Assembly (NCBI GenBank): GCA_031261625.1
Contig: JAISJG010000003.1
Coordinates: forward strand, 1-50,937
DNA length: 50,937 nt
Direction: 5' to 3'
Source of the DNA: Candidatus Methanoplasma sp.
GTDB lineage: Archaea > Thermoplasmatota > Thermoplasmata > Methanomassiliicoccales > Methanomethylophilaceae
In this document: piece by piece, positions 43,256 through 50,937 of the stretch
Layout of the letters: the number at the start of each line of letters is the position of its first letter
How positions within the stretch are numbered: position 1 is the first letter of the stretch
Notes under the pieces: model-generated
Database searches by the model: none
What the model was told of the DNA's origin: nothing
The model's input: only the letters and a program-made list of their open reading frames with translations
Position numbers and translations under genes: made by a program

Positions 43256-43267
43256 TTTTTTATATTG
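43256..43267 (+). promoter_or_regulatory. TATA box of the his operon
   Basis: TTTTTTATATTG lies ~25 bp before ATG 43287, with GGAG between. No attenuator-like structure is visible in the short leader. Confidence 0.5.
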
Positions 43268-43286
43268 TAATGACGGAGAATAACAG

Positions 43287-44150
43287 ATGACGGTAAAATT
43301 GGCTGTCCCGAACAAAGGCAGGCTCAACGAAAGAGCTGTAGAACTTCTTACGAAATCAGGTATAGCCATCGGAGAAGATTGGGGAAGACGCCTTTACGTC
43401 ACTGCGAGCGACCAGGATCTTGAGATAATGTTCGTCCGCGCTCAGGACATCCCCGCATTCATCAACTCTGGTGCCATCGACTTCGGCATAACCGGAGAGG
43501 ATCTGGTTGCCGAGTCCGGATACAAACTGAAGAAGATCATGGATCTGGAGTTCGGAATATGCCGCCTGTCTGTGGCAGCACCCGAGGTCTCGGGCATAAA
43601 GAGCATCGACGACATACCGAACGGGACCAGGATCGCAACATCCTTCCCCAACATAACAGAGAAATTCTTCAAATCCAAGGGAAAGAAGATCGAGATCATC
43701 AAAGTCAGCGGTGCGGCGGAGATCATGCCGTACCTGGGAATATCCGACCTCATCTCCGACCTGGTGGCTTCCGGTTCGACACTGAAAATGAACAGAATGG
43801 TCGAAGTCGGAACGATCCTGGATTCACAAGCCGCCGTGTTCACCTCGGAGAAATCATTCTCTTCCAAAAAATCGGAAATAACCGACGTCGTCGATTCCAT
43901 CAGAAGCGTCATCGAGGCAGAGGACAAGAAATACCTCATGGCCGACGTTCCCATCGATAAACTCGAAAAAGTCCAGAAGATCCTTCCCGGTATAGGCGGT
44001 CCCACCGTCCTGAACATCGCCGGGAACGATAAGGTCGTGGCCGTACACGCGGTGGTGAACTCCGCGGATATCTACAAGGCAGTCAACGACCTGAAGAAAC
44101 TCGGTGCGAAGGGCATACTGACCCTGAGCATCGACAGGCTGGTGGAGTGA
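43287..44150 (+). CDS. hisG: ATP phosphoribosyltransferase, long form
   Basis: First step of histidine synthesis (ATP + PRPP). Core motifs VPNKGRLNERAVELLTKSG, FVRAQDIPAFINSGAIDFGITGEDLV, the PRPP site DLVASGSTLKMNRM. The 287-residue length includes a C-terminal ACT-like feedback domain (DKLEKVQKILPGIGGPT, then VAVHAVV), so no separate HisZ is needed. First gene of the his operon; its TGA shares a base with the hisC ATG. Confidence 0.97.
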   Translation: MTVKLAVPNKGRLNERAVELLTKSGIAIGEDWGRRLYVTASDQDLEIMFVRAQDIPAFINSGAIDFGITGEDLVAESGYKLKKIMDLEFGICRLSVAAPEVSGIKSIDDIPNGTRIATSFPNITEKFFKSKGKKIEIIKVSGAAEIMPYLGISDLISDLVASGSTLKMNRMVEVGTILDSQAAVFTSEKSFSSKKSEITDVVDSIRSVIEAEDKKYLMADVPIDKLEKVQKILPGIGGPTVLNIAGNDKVVAVHAVVNSADIYKAVNDLKKLGAKGILTLSIDRLVE

Positions 44151-45202
44151 TGGTCACACGCGACATAATGAGATCCAGCACACAGGATTTCAAAAAGTAC
44201 TACAATCCGGAAGTAGGCAATGAGCTCAGAATGGATACCAACACCAACGTGCTGGGATCCAATCCGGCCGCAGAGAGATATCTGAAAGAACAGACGTTCG
44301 ACCTCAACGGATACCCCAACACCTATTCCGACGGCCTCAGGGACGCCCTCGCCGATCTTTACAGACTGGAGAGAGAGAATTTCGTCGTCGGCAGCGGTTC
44401 GGACGAGATGCTGGACGTATCGTTCAAAACATTCACCAACTGGGGCGACAACTGCATAGTTCCCGTTCCTTCGTACACTCTGTATGAATTCTTCGTCGGA
44501 CTGAACGGCGGAAGATCGATAGAATCCGACCTTACGGATGATTTCCAGCTCGATGTGGACAGCATTTTAAAATCGGATGCCAAAGTTGCGATCATCCCTT
44601 CTCCGAACAATCCCACAGGGAATTCTTTCAGAAAGAAAGACCTTGAAGAGATACTTTCAAAATTCAAAGGCATCGTCATCATCGACGAAGCGTACGGTGA
44701 GTACGCGGACGATTCCCTGCTGTCGCAGGTGAATGAATTCGAGAACCTGATAGTTCTGAGAACATTCTCGAAAGCATACGCCATGGCGGCGCTCAGAGTA
44801 GGATACGCCGCATCCAATCTGGCACTTACAGATATGATGAACTCCGTGAAGATCCCGTATTCACTGAACATGGTCAGTGAAAGGGCCGCAACAGCCGCCG
44901 TGAAGGATCAGGAATTCATCAGAAAAAGCAAAAAGGTCGTTTCCGAAGAAAGACCGAGACTTGCAGCCGATCTTAAAAAATTAGGATTCGAACCGTATCC
45001 CTCGGATGCGAACTTCATACTTGCAAAATCACCCATCGACCACGCTCTACTTGTATCCGAACTGAAGAAGAAGGGAGTGATGATCAGAGACTTCGGAAGC
45101 AAAAGACGCACCGAGAACTGCGTCCGCATGACCGTCGGGACATCCGAACTCAACAGGATAATGATCGATAAGATATCAGAAGTACTGGAGGAAAGCAAAT
45201 GA
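44150..45202 (+). CDS. hisC: Histidinol-phosphate aminotransferase
   Basis: PLP enzyme of fold type I. NTNVLGSNP, YPNTYSDGLRDALADLY, GSGSDEMLDV, PSPNNPTGN, IIDEAYGEYAD and TFSKAYAMAALRVGY (PLP lysine) are present. 350 residues from ATG 44150, where GGTGGAG precedes the start; a GTG one codon earlier is possible. Overlaps hisH by four bases (ATGA). Confidence 0.95.
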   Translation: MVTRDIMRSSTQDFKKYYNPEVGNELRMDTNTNVLGSNPAAERYLKEQTFDLNGYPNTYSDGLRDALADLYRLERENFVVGSGSDEMLDVSFKTFTNWGDNCIVPVPSYTLYEFFVGLNGGRSIESDLTDDFQLDVDSILKSDAKVAIIPSPNNPTGNSFRKKDLEEILSKFKGIVIIDEAYGEYADDSLLSQVNEFENLIVLRTFSKAYAMAALRVGYAASNLALTDMMNSVKIPYSLNMVSERAATAAVKDQEFIRKSKKVVSEERPRLAADLKKLGFEPYPSDANFILAKSPIDHALLVSELKKKGVMIRDFGSKRRTENCVRMTVGTSELNRIMIDKISEVLEESK

Positions 45203-45798
45203 GGATAACAATGACCGACTACGGTGTCGGAAACCTGCACTCCATCAAAAAAGCGCTTGAGATAAGTGGTGCTAAAGTAGATGTGATCACCGACCTGAGC
45301 AAACTCCTCGATGCCGAATGTATCGTCTTCCCCGGAGTGGGGGCTTTCGACAAAACGATGGAAAGGGTTCTTCCCTACCGCGAGGGCATACGCGACCGTA
45401 TCCTGTCGGGAGTACCAACACTCGGAATATGTGTCGGCGCACAGATCATGTTCTCATCCAGCGAGGAAGGGGATTCCCCGGGACTCGGGGTATTCGACGG
45501 CAAAGTGGTTAAGATCAAAGCGGAATGCATCCCGCACATGGGATGGAATGCCGTTGAGACCACGGATCCCCTGTTCGACGGACTTACCGACAACCGCTTC
45601 TATTTCGCTCACTCGTATCACGGAACTGCCAACGACATATCGATCGTGAAAGGAACGACCGAATACGAGGGAAACACGTTCCCTTCGTTCTTCAGGACCG
45701 CCAATGCCTACGGAGTACAGTTCCACCCGGAGAAAAGTGCCGGTTCCGGTCTGAAGCTGGTGGAGAACTTCATCCGCTTTGCAGAGGAGAACGCATGA
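45199..45798 (+). CDS. hisH: Imidazole glycerol phosphate synthase, glutaminase subunit
   Basis: Class I glutamine amidotransferase supplying ammonia to HisF. Nucleophile Cys78 in LGICVGAQ, oxyanion PGVGAFDK, and catalytic His/Glu in VQFHPEKS. 199 residues. Four-base overlaps (ATGA) with both hisC and hisA show tight coupling. Confidence 0.96.
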   Translation: MRITMTDYGVGNLHSIKKALEISGAKVDVITDLSKLLDAECIVFPGVGAFDKTMERVLPYREGIRDRILSGVPTLGICVGAQIMFSSSEEGDSPGLGVFDGKVVKIKAECIPHMGWNAVETTDPLFDGLTDNRFYFAHSYHGTANDISIVKGTTEYEGNTFPSFFRTANAYGVQFHPEKSAGSGLKLVENFIRFAEENA

Positions 45799-46520
45799 TC
45801 GTAATCCCGGCCGTCGATGTGCTAGACCACAAAGTGGTACAACTGGTGGGCGGCGAACTCGGAAGCCAGCAACTGGTACTTCCCGATGTTTTGGAAACAG
45901 CGCATTCATGGGTCGGCAAAGGCGCACCGTATCTTCACCTGGTGGATCTGGACGGTGCATTCGGCAAAGGGAATAACATTCCGATATTCAAGAAGGTCAT
46001 CAAAGAATGCGGCGTACCCGCCGAGATAGGAGGAGGCATCCGTTCCACGGAAACCGTCGAAGAACTGATATCCGCAGGTGCGGACCGTATCATTGTCGGT
46101 ACGAAGGCGGTAAAGGAACCTGAATGGCTTGCCGATATCGCAGACAGATTCCCGGGAAAGATAGTTCTCGGCCTTGATACAAAGAACGACCGTATCGCAG
46201 TGAAAGGATGGCAGGAGGCCGCAGACCTCACCGTGGAGAAGATGTTCGATATCATCCGCGACCTTCCTCTCGCAGGCGTTCTGAACACCAATGTGGATGT
46301 CGAAGGACGCACGAAAGGGATAGATGCGGCTCAGGCCGAGAGATTCATTACGAACTGTCCGCATGATGTCATCGCCTCCGGCGGTGTTACTTCCGAAGAC
46401 GATGCGATACTTCTGGATAAATTCGGAGCGGTAGGGGCGGTCGTAGGCCTTGCGATCTACACCGGGATCATCAGACCATGGGAATGGAAAACACCGTGGA
46501 TCTCGAAATACACCGTCTGA
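45795..46520 (+). CDS. hisA: ProFAR isomerase HisA
   Basis: (Beta-alpha)8 isomerase of histidine synthesis. IPAVDVLDHKVVQLVGG with the catalytic Asp8, LHLVDLDGAFG, AEIGGGIRS, DRIIVGTKAV, LGLDTKNDRIAVKGWQ with the second Asp, and IASGGVTSEDD. 241 residues. It is the last gene before the operon is interrupted by ATPase E. Confidence 0.95.
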   Translation: MIVIPAVDVLDHKVVQLVGGELGSQQLVLPDVLETAHSWVGKGAPYLHLVDLDGAFGKGNNIPIFKKVIKECGVPAEIGGGIRSTETVEELISAGADRIIVGTKAVKEPEWLADIADRFPGKIVLGLDTKNDRIAVKGWQEAADLTVEKMFDIIRDLPLAGVLNTNVDVEGRTKGIDAAQAERFITNCPHDVIASGGVTSEDDAILLDKFGAVGAVVGLAIYTGIIRPWEWKTPWISKYTV

Positions 46521-46570
46521 TCACGTTATGTGAATTCTGTCTGATCCGTATTTCATATTTTTCCTCATGT

Positions 46571-46680
46571 TAGGAAAACGCAGCGATTCCTGGAAAAATA
46601 GGTTAGGAAAATGCAGTTATTTTCAAAAAATACCCTAGGAAAACGCAAGAATTTCTTAAAAATACCCTAGGAAAATGCAG
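46571..46680. repeat. Four helically phased 13-bp repeats upstream of ATPase E
   Basis: TAGGAAAAYGCAR occurs at 46571, 46604, 46636 and 46668, i.e. spacings 33, 32 and 32 bp, close to three DNA turns. Copies alternate C/T at the eighth-plus-one position. Intervening DNA also shares AAAAATA-CCC. The array ends ~20 bp before a TATA-like GTATACAATAAATT and 41 bp before ATG 46722. Confidence 0.92.
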
Positions 46681-46721
46681 TAATTCTATATGCTGGCTAG
46701 TGTATACAATAAATTGTACTA

Positions 46722-48023
46722 ATGTATAGACGCATTTACGATGATTTGATAGAGTGGAAAAACAGCCAATTCCGTATGCCGCTCATATTGGAAGGAGTCA
46801 GACAATGCGGTAAAACATACATACTGAAAGAATTCGGAGAGAAGAATTACGCCAACACGGTATACTTCAATTTCGAAGATGATTCGAGACTTAACAGGCT
46901 GTTCGAGGATAACCTTGACCCTCACCGCCTTGTGGAACAACTTGGACTCATATCTCAACAAAAAATAGAGCCTGAAAAAACATTGATAATCTTCGATGAG
47001 ATACAATTCTGCAACCGTGCATTGACCAGTTTAAAATATTTTTGTGAGAATGCCCCCGAATATCATGTCGTATGTGCCGGATCACTGTTGGGTATTCTTC
47101 AGTTGAAACCGTATTCTTTCCCTGTAGGTAAGGTCGATCGCCTCCAAATGAGGCCGATGAGTTTCAGAGAATTCCTTTATGCGAATGATGAAAAGGATCT
47201 GGTTGACTATCTGGGCAGAATTTCAACAGAGGAAAAAGTACCGGAACCACTCGCATCCAGGTTGGAGGATTATCTCCGTACATACTATGTTGTAGGAGGT
47301 ATGCCGGGGGCGGTAGATGTCTGGATAAAAACCAAGGATATCATAAAAGTCGAGAAGATACAGGATGCTATTCTGAACGGCTGCATGAATGATTTTGCCA
47401 AACATGCATCTCACGAACTCTCCAGACTGACACAGATATGGTCCTCCATCCCCGTTCAGCTTGCAAAAGAGAATAACAAATTCATGTTCAGTCATGTAAA
47501 GGCCGGTGCGAGATCCAAGGATCTGGAAGATGCCCTGGAGTGGTTGATAGACGCGGGGCTGGCCTACAAAGTAAAAAAAATCGATCGCCCAGGTGTCCCG
47601 CTTTCGATAAATGCGGACAATACCAGTTTCAAATTGTATATGGCAGACATCGGTCTGCTTCGGAAAATGTCCGGAGTACCGCCGGGATTCGCATTCATAG
47701 ATACACCGGAACACTCTGATTACAGAGGTGCGATAACCGAGAATTATGTCCTTTGCGAACTAATAGATCTGCTCGGGGACACTCCGTATTATTGGAGGTC
47801 TGGTGGAACGGCAGAAGTGGATTTCGTTACACAGATAGGAATGTCCACCGTACCTATCGAAGTTAAAGCCGGCAAAAAGACCGCATCTAAAAGCCTTACC
47901 GAATACATCGACAGATTTTCTCCGGATACGACAGTGATCACCAGCATGGAGAATATCAAAGTGACATCTGTGCTGTATCTACCGCTTTATCTTATTTGGA
48001 ATCTCAAAAAATACATGAAATAA
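46722..48023 (+). CDS. AAA ATPase with DUF4143 domain (copy E), inside the his operon
   Basis: 433 residues, the same length and subfamily as copy A. Walker A EGVRQCGKT, Walker B LIIFDEIQ, RALTSLKYF, CAGSLLG, SFPVGKVDRLQMRPMSFREF, and the C-terminal nuclease-like AEVDFVTQ then IEVKAGKK. It separates hisA from hisB in an operon whose other joints overlap by four bases or nearly so, and has its own promoter and repeat array. No role in histidine synthesis is expected. More AT-rich than its neighbours. Confidence 0.92.
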   Translation: MYRRIYDDLIEWKNSQFRMPLILEGVRQCGKTYILKEFGEKNYANTVYFNFEDDSRLNRLFEDNLDPHRLVEQLGLISQQKIEPEKTLIIFDEIQFCNRALTSLKYFCENAPEYHVVCAGSLLGILQLKPYSFPVGKVDRLQMRPMSFREFLYANDEKDLVDYLGRISTEEKVPEPLASRLEDYLRTYYVVGGMPGAVDVWIKTKDIIKVEKIQDAILNGCMNDFAKHASHELSRLTQIWSSIPVQLAKENNKFMFSHVKAGARSKDLEDALEWLIDAGLAYKVKKIDRPGVPLSINADNTSFKLYMADIGLLRKMSGVPPGFAFIDTPEHSDYRGAITENYVLCELIDLLGDTPYYWRSGGTAEVDFVTQIGMSTVPIEVKAGKKTASKSLTEYIDRFSPDTTVITSMENIKVTSVLYLPLYLIWNLKKYMK

Positions 48024-48033
48024 TTCAATAAAT

Positions 48034-48055
48034 TGGTAGTCTGTAAACTACCAAA
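48034..48055. repeat. Perfect inverted repeat just after ATPase E
   Basis: TTGGTAGT-CTGTAA-ACTACCAA, 8-bp arms, 11 bp past the stop codon and followed by an A-run. On the plus strand it lacks a U-tail, so it may be an operator or cassette end rather than a terminator. Confidence 0.45.
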
Positions 48056-48150
48056 AAAAGCCAACCTCGTGAGAACATGTTGTCGATCACTATCGAAGTT
48101 ACTAAAGTCCCATTGTGTCAGAATACCCGAAAACCACTGCATCGCACGAA

Positions 48151-48164
48151 ATTATTATTATACC
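48151..48164 (+). promoter_or_regulatory. TATA box of hisB
   Basis: ATTATTATTATACC centred ~27 bp before ATG 48187, giving a leaderless hisB transcript and a separate promoter for the distal his genes. Confidence 0.5.
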
Positions 48165-48186
48165 GCCATTCCGTACTCCAGATGAT

Positions 48187-48735
48187 ATGACGAGCAGGAC
48201 ATCCACGTTGGAACGCGACACAAGGGAGACGAAGGTCTCCGTAAAACTGAACATTGACGGCGATGGGAAGTTCAACGTCGTCACAGATGTTCCGTTCCTC
48301 ACACACATGATAGAGACTTTCGCAAGATATGCCTCGTTCGACATCGAACTGAGCGCAACGGGAGATAACGAGCACCACATCGTGGAAGATGCCGCGATAA
48401 CCTTGGGCATCGCGTTCAAGAACGCCATAGGCGACGCTCCGGTGGAAAGAACAGCCACTGTAACGATCCCCATGGACGATGCTCTCGTAACTGTATCGTT
48501 GGACATCATAGACCGCCCGTTCGCGGACATAGACAGTGCGGACAGACTGTATCAGCACTTCTTCAGAAGTTTCGCCATGTCCGCAGGACTAACGTTACAC
48601 ATAGTGAAGCTCAGAGGATTCGATGACCACCACGTGACGGAGGCATCGTTCAAGGCCCTGGGTAAAGCACTCAAACAGGCCTCGGTTCCGAGGAAAACGG
48701 AACTGAGCACGAAAGATAAAGCCAGGGTGAGCTGA
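48187..48735 (+). CDS. hisB: Imidazoleglycerol-phosphate dehydratase
   Basis: Manganese dehydratase of histidine synthesis, monofunctional form. [38 protein letters not shown] and [17 protein letters not shown] supply the metal histidines and glutamates. 182 residues from ATG 48187; the in-frame GTG 48115 would add 24 residues of unlikely sequence. One base separates its stop from hisF. Confidence 0.95.
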   Translation: MTSRTSTLERDTRETKVSVKLNIDGDGKFNVVTDVPFLTHMIETFARYASFDIELSATGDNEHHIVEDAAITLGIAFKNAIGDAPVERTATVTIPMDDALVTVSLDIIDRPFADIDSADRLYQHFFRSFAMSAGLTLHIVKLRGFDDHHVTEASFKALGKALKQASVPRKTELSTKDKARVS

Positions 48736-48736
48736 A

Positions 48737-49489
48737 ATGCTCACAAAGAGGATCATACCCTGCCTTGACGTCAAGAACGGAAAGGTGGTCAAGGGTGTGA
48801 ACTTCCTCAACCTGAGAGATGTAGGATCGCCGCCTGAACTTGCCGAGGAGTACAGCCTTCAGGGTGCGGACGAGATAACGTTCCTTGATATCGCCGCTTC
48901 TTTGGAATACAGACAGACCACTCTCGATCTGGTTTCAGAAACAGCAGAGAGGGTATTCGTCCCACTTACCGTAGGAGGAGGGATAAGGACCGCAAAGGAC
49001 ATGCATGATGCCCTGTGCGCAGGTGCCGACAAAGTATCCGTGAATTCCGCGGCCATAAACAACCCTTCGATAATATCAGAATCCGCGGACAATTTCGGAA
49101 GACAGTGCGTTGTCGTCGCGATTGATGCCAAAAGGAATGGCGACCACTGGGAGGTGTATTCCCACGGAGGCACCAAACCGACCGGCCTCGATGCGGTCGA
49201 ATGGGCCGGAAAGGCGGAAGACCTCGGTGCAGGAGAAATACTTCTTACGTCCGTCGATACGGACGGAGTGAAAGAAGGCTACAATCTTCCCCTGAACGCA
49301 GCGATATCCGATGCCGTGAACATACCGGTGATAGCATCCGGAGGATGCGGAAGTGCAGAGCACATCTACGAAGTGTTCGCGAAGACCAACGTTTCCGCGG
49401 CTTTGGCCGCATCCATATTCCACTCACGCCAATATACCGTGGGTGACGTCAAAACATACCTGAAAGACAGAGGAGTGGCAATAAGATGA
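48737..49489 (+). CDS. hisF: Imidazole glycerol phosphate synthase, cyclase subunit
   Basis: (Beta-alpha)8 cyclase partner of His[19 protein letters not shown] with catalytic Asp11, [39 protein letters not shown] with Asp130, and IASGGCGS. 250 residues; overlaps hisIE by four bases (ATGA). Confidence 0.97.
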   Translation: MLTKRIIPCLDVKNGKVVKGVNFLNLRDVGSPPELAEEYSLQGADEITFLDIAASLEYRQTTLDLVSETAERVFVPLTVGGGIRTAKDMHDALCAGADKVSVNSAAINNPSIISESADNFGRQCVVVAIDAKRNGDHWEVYSHGGTKPTGLDAVEWAGKAEDLGAGEILLTSVDTDGVKEGYNLPLNAAISDAVNIPVIASGGCGSAEHIYEVFAKTNVSAALAASIFHSRQYTVGDVKTYLKDRGVAIR

Positions 49490-50085
49490 CCGACCTGGTT
49501 TACAAAGACGGACTGATCCCTGTGGTCGTTCAGGACCACCTCACGAACGAAGTCCTGATGGTAGCATGGGCTAACGACGAGGCCGTGAGTCTCATGAAAA
49601 GCACAGGCTATACACACTTCTGGTCCAGAAGCAGGAACAAACTGTGGAAAAAAGGAGAAGAATCGGGACACGTTCAGAAGATAATCTCGATCCAAACGGA
49701 TTGCGATCAGGATACATTGCTCGTAAGAGTAGAACAGACAGGTGTCGCATGCCACACCGGATCCCCTACATGTTTCTTCGAAACGATATACGGCAGCACC
49801 GAAACGACCGCTTCCATCATACCGGAACTGATAAGAGTGCTCAAGGACAGACTTGAGAATCCCACCGACGACAGCTACACATGCAAACTCTACAAGGACG
49901 AGAATAAGATGTGTAAGAAGATCATCGAGGAAGCGGGAGAATTCGTACTCGCGGTCAAAGACAGAGATACGGACGAGATGGCCTGGGAACTGGCTGATCT
50001 GATCTATCACACGCTTGTCGCGGTCGAGAAGACCGGATTGAACGTAGAGGAAGTATTCAGGAAATTATCGGAGAGAGCACAATGA
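49486..50085 (+). CDS. hisIE: Bifunctional HisIE (PR-AMP cyclohydrolase / PR-ATP pyrophosphohydrolase)
   Basis: Residues 1-105 are His[20 protein letters not shown] and [20 protein letters not shown], then CF, with the zinc cysteines. Residues ~108-199 are His[16 protein letters not shown] then [11 protein letters not shown], the MazG-like Mg-binding helices. 199 residues. The fusion gives steps 2 and 3. Overlaps the next gene by four bases. Confidence 0.96.
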   Translation: MTDLVYKDGLIPVVVQDHLTNEVLMVAWANDEAVSLMKSTGYTHFWSRSRNKLWKKGEESGHVQKIISIQTDCDQDTLLVRVEQTGVACHTGSPTCFFETIYGSTETTASIIPELIRVLKDRLENPTDDSYTCKLYKDENKMCKKIIEEAGEFVLAVKDRDTDEMAWELADLIYHTLVAVEKTGLNVEEVFRKLSERAQ

Positions 50086-50732
50086 GAGTAGATCTGCACA
50101 CACACACGATATTCAGTGACGGAGAGCTCATACCCTCCGAACTCGTGAGAAGGGCCATGGTCCTCGGACACGATGCCATAGCACTCACAGACCACGTCGA
50201 TACGACGAATGTGGATTTCGTTGTTCCGAATCTTGTGAGAGCAGTGGAACTCACCGAGAATTACATACGTGTCATACCCGGAGTGGAGATAACACACGTT
50301 CCGCCGTCGCAGATCGCTGCCATCGCAAAACGCGCCAGGAAACTTGGCGCACAATGGATCGTCGTACACGGAGAGACCGTGACAGAACCCGTTGCTCCCG
50401 GAACCAACCTTGAAAGCGTGAAGAATCCCGATATCGATGTGCTGGCACATCCCGGATTCATAACCCTTGAAGAAGCAGAACTCGCCGCAAAGAACGATGT
50501 CATCCTGGAGATCACCGGACGCTACGGACACAATATCACCAACGGTCACGTCGCATCTGTCGCCAGAGCTGCCGAAGCAAAACTCGTCGTGAACTCCGAT
50601 GCCCATGCTCCGGACAATCTCATGGATGAGAGCAGAGCACTGAAAGTCGCCCTCGGCGCCGGACTCACCGAGGAAGAAGCGGAGAAGGCACTGCACATCA
50701 CTCCGTACGAAGCGATAAAACACATTAAATGA
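50082..50732 (+). CDS. PHP-domain phosphoesterase, candidate histidinol-phosphatase
   Basis: 216 residues with all PHP motifs: DLHTHTIFSDGE, ALTDHVDT, GVEITHVPP, VVHGE, LAHPGF and NSDAHAP, which make a three-metal site. The ATGA overlap with hisIE and the absence of any other phosphatase in the operon suggest it dephosphorylates histidinol phosphate. It is shorter than classical HisK-type enzymes (~260-280) and resembles the YcdX/PolX-like branch, so the assignment is contextual. Followed by a strong terminator. Confidence 0.85.
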   Translation: MRVDLHTHTIFSDGELIPSELVRRAMVLGHDAIALTDHVDTTNVDFVVPNLVRAVELTENYIRVIPGVEITHVPPSQIAAIAKRARKLGAQWIVVHGETVTEPVAPGTNLESVKNPDIDVLAHPGFITLEEAELAAKNDVILEITGRYGHNITNGHVASVARAAEAKLVVNSDAHAPDNLMDESRALKVALGAGLTEEEAEKALHITPYEAIKHIK

Positions 50733-50739
50733 TCTTCAT

Positions 50740-50778
50740 AACATGCACAGGATCTAACTGATTTTGTGCATGTTTTTT
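50740..50778 (+). terminator. Terminator of the his operon
   Basis: AACATGCACA (50740-50749) pairs perfectly with TGTGCATGTT (50765-50774), followed by a T-run to 50778, 8 bp after the PHP gene stop. The remaining ~160 bp to the window end are AT-rich without a gene. Confidence 0.8.
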
Positions 50779-50937
50779 CTATATGTACAAATTTTAATGA
50801 TTATTGTGTATATTCTTTCCCAAATTCTGCGCGTGTAAGTATTTCTGAGGTCTGAATCGGCCTCTGTTTTTTTTGATCTGGCTGTGTCCGATGCAATATT
50901 TCATATACTATTACTTATATACAGTATGTGATAGGTA

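Noticed and set aside
48115..48186. Longer hisB from GTG 48115
   Set aside because: The extra 24 residues overlap the TATA box region and are not HisB-like; ATG 48187 fits family length and a leaderless start.

Overview
The window reads as a piece of chromosome from a host-associated, hydrogen-dependent methylotrophic methanogen of the Methanomassiliicoccales (Thermoplasmatota; Methanomethylophilus-like). No diagnostic methanogenesis gene lies inside it, so this is inference. The basis is ribosomal protein L40e, archaeal-type S-adenosylmethionine synthetase, an archaeal NikR, HypA/HypD, a DUF835 response regulator, TATA boxes about 25 bp ahead of many start codons (leaderless genes), GGTGA-type ribosome binding sites, and a bile-acid-symporter-like gene. 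None of the gene stops I read is TAG, which fits a pyrrolysine-using lineage. It is gene-dense and mostly housekeeping, with scattered accessory genes.

Layout. 1-5.3 kb: tail of an HTH gene, M18 aminopeptidase, a UbiE/UbiA prenylquinone-type pair, a YefM/YoeB-like toxin-antitoxin locus whose toxin has no visible start codon, and an alpha/beta hydrolase. 5.2-10.9 kb: a relic of an MFS transporter tail, DUF4143 ATPase A, the intact MFS gene, a zinc-ribbon/HTH gene between 19-bp inverted repeats, a BASS transporter and a DUF1848 protein. 11-14.5 kb: ogt-alkD alkylation repair, a DUF3800 stump and hypA-hypD-orf. 14.7-18.4 kb: a 1120-residue surface protein with a long structured leader. 18.5-25.3 kb: ACT regulator, chorismate mutase, ATPase B, an orphan HipB-like gene, an asparagine-synthase-like/FolC/Nth operon and an MBL-fold protein. 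25.5-34 kb: ATPase C, nikR, topA, then a REC-DUF835/enolase/nicotinate phosphoribosyltransferase operon and L40e. 34-42 kb: an AlbA_2 protein, TIM barrel, DUF4443 regulator, S-adenosylmethionine synthetase facing an HTH-CBS regulator, RNase Z and ATPase D. 42-50.7 kb: asd and a tightly overlapped his operon (hisG-C-H-A, then hisB-F-IE-PHP) split by ATPase E.

The strongest unexplained pattern is five solitary DUF4143-type AAA ATPases of three subfamilies. Each is preceded by its own direct-repeat array beside its promoter, and the repeat sequence differs for every gene. A sixth solitary gene (AlbA_2 domain) has six tandem 12-bp units at the same place. One cassette interrupts the his operon and another lies between the intact MFS gene and a decayed copy of the MFS tail. 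This looks like a class of small autonomous ATPase-plus-iteron cassettes whose DNA specificity diversifies with each copy; their function is unknown.
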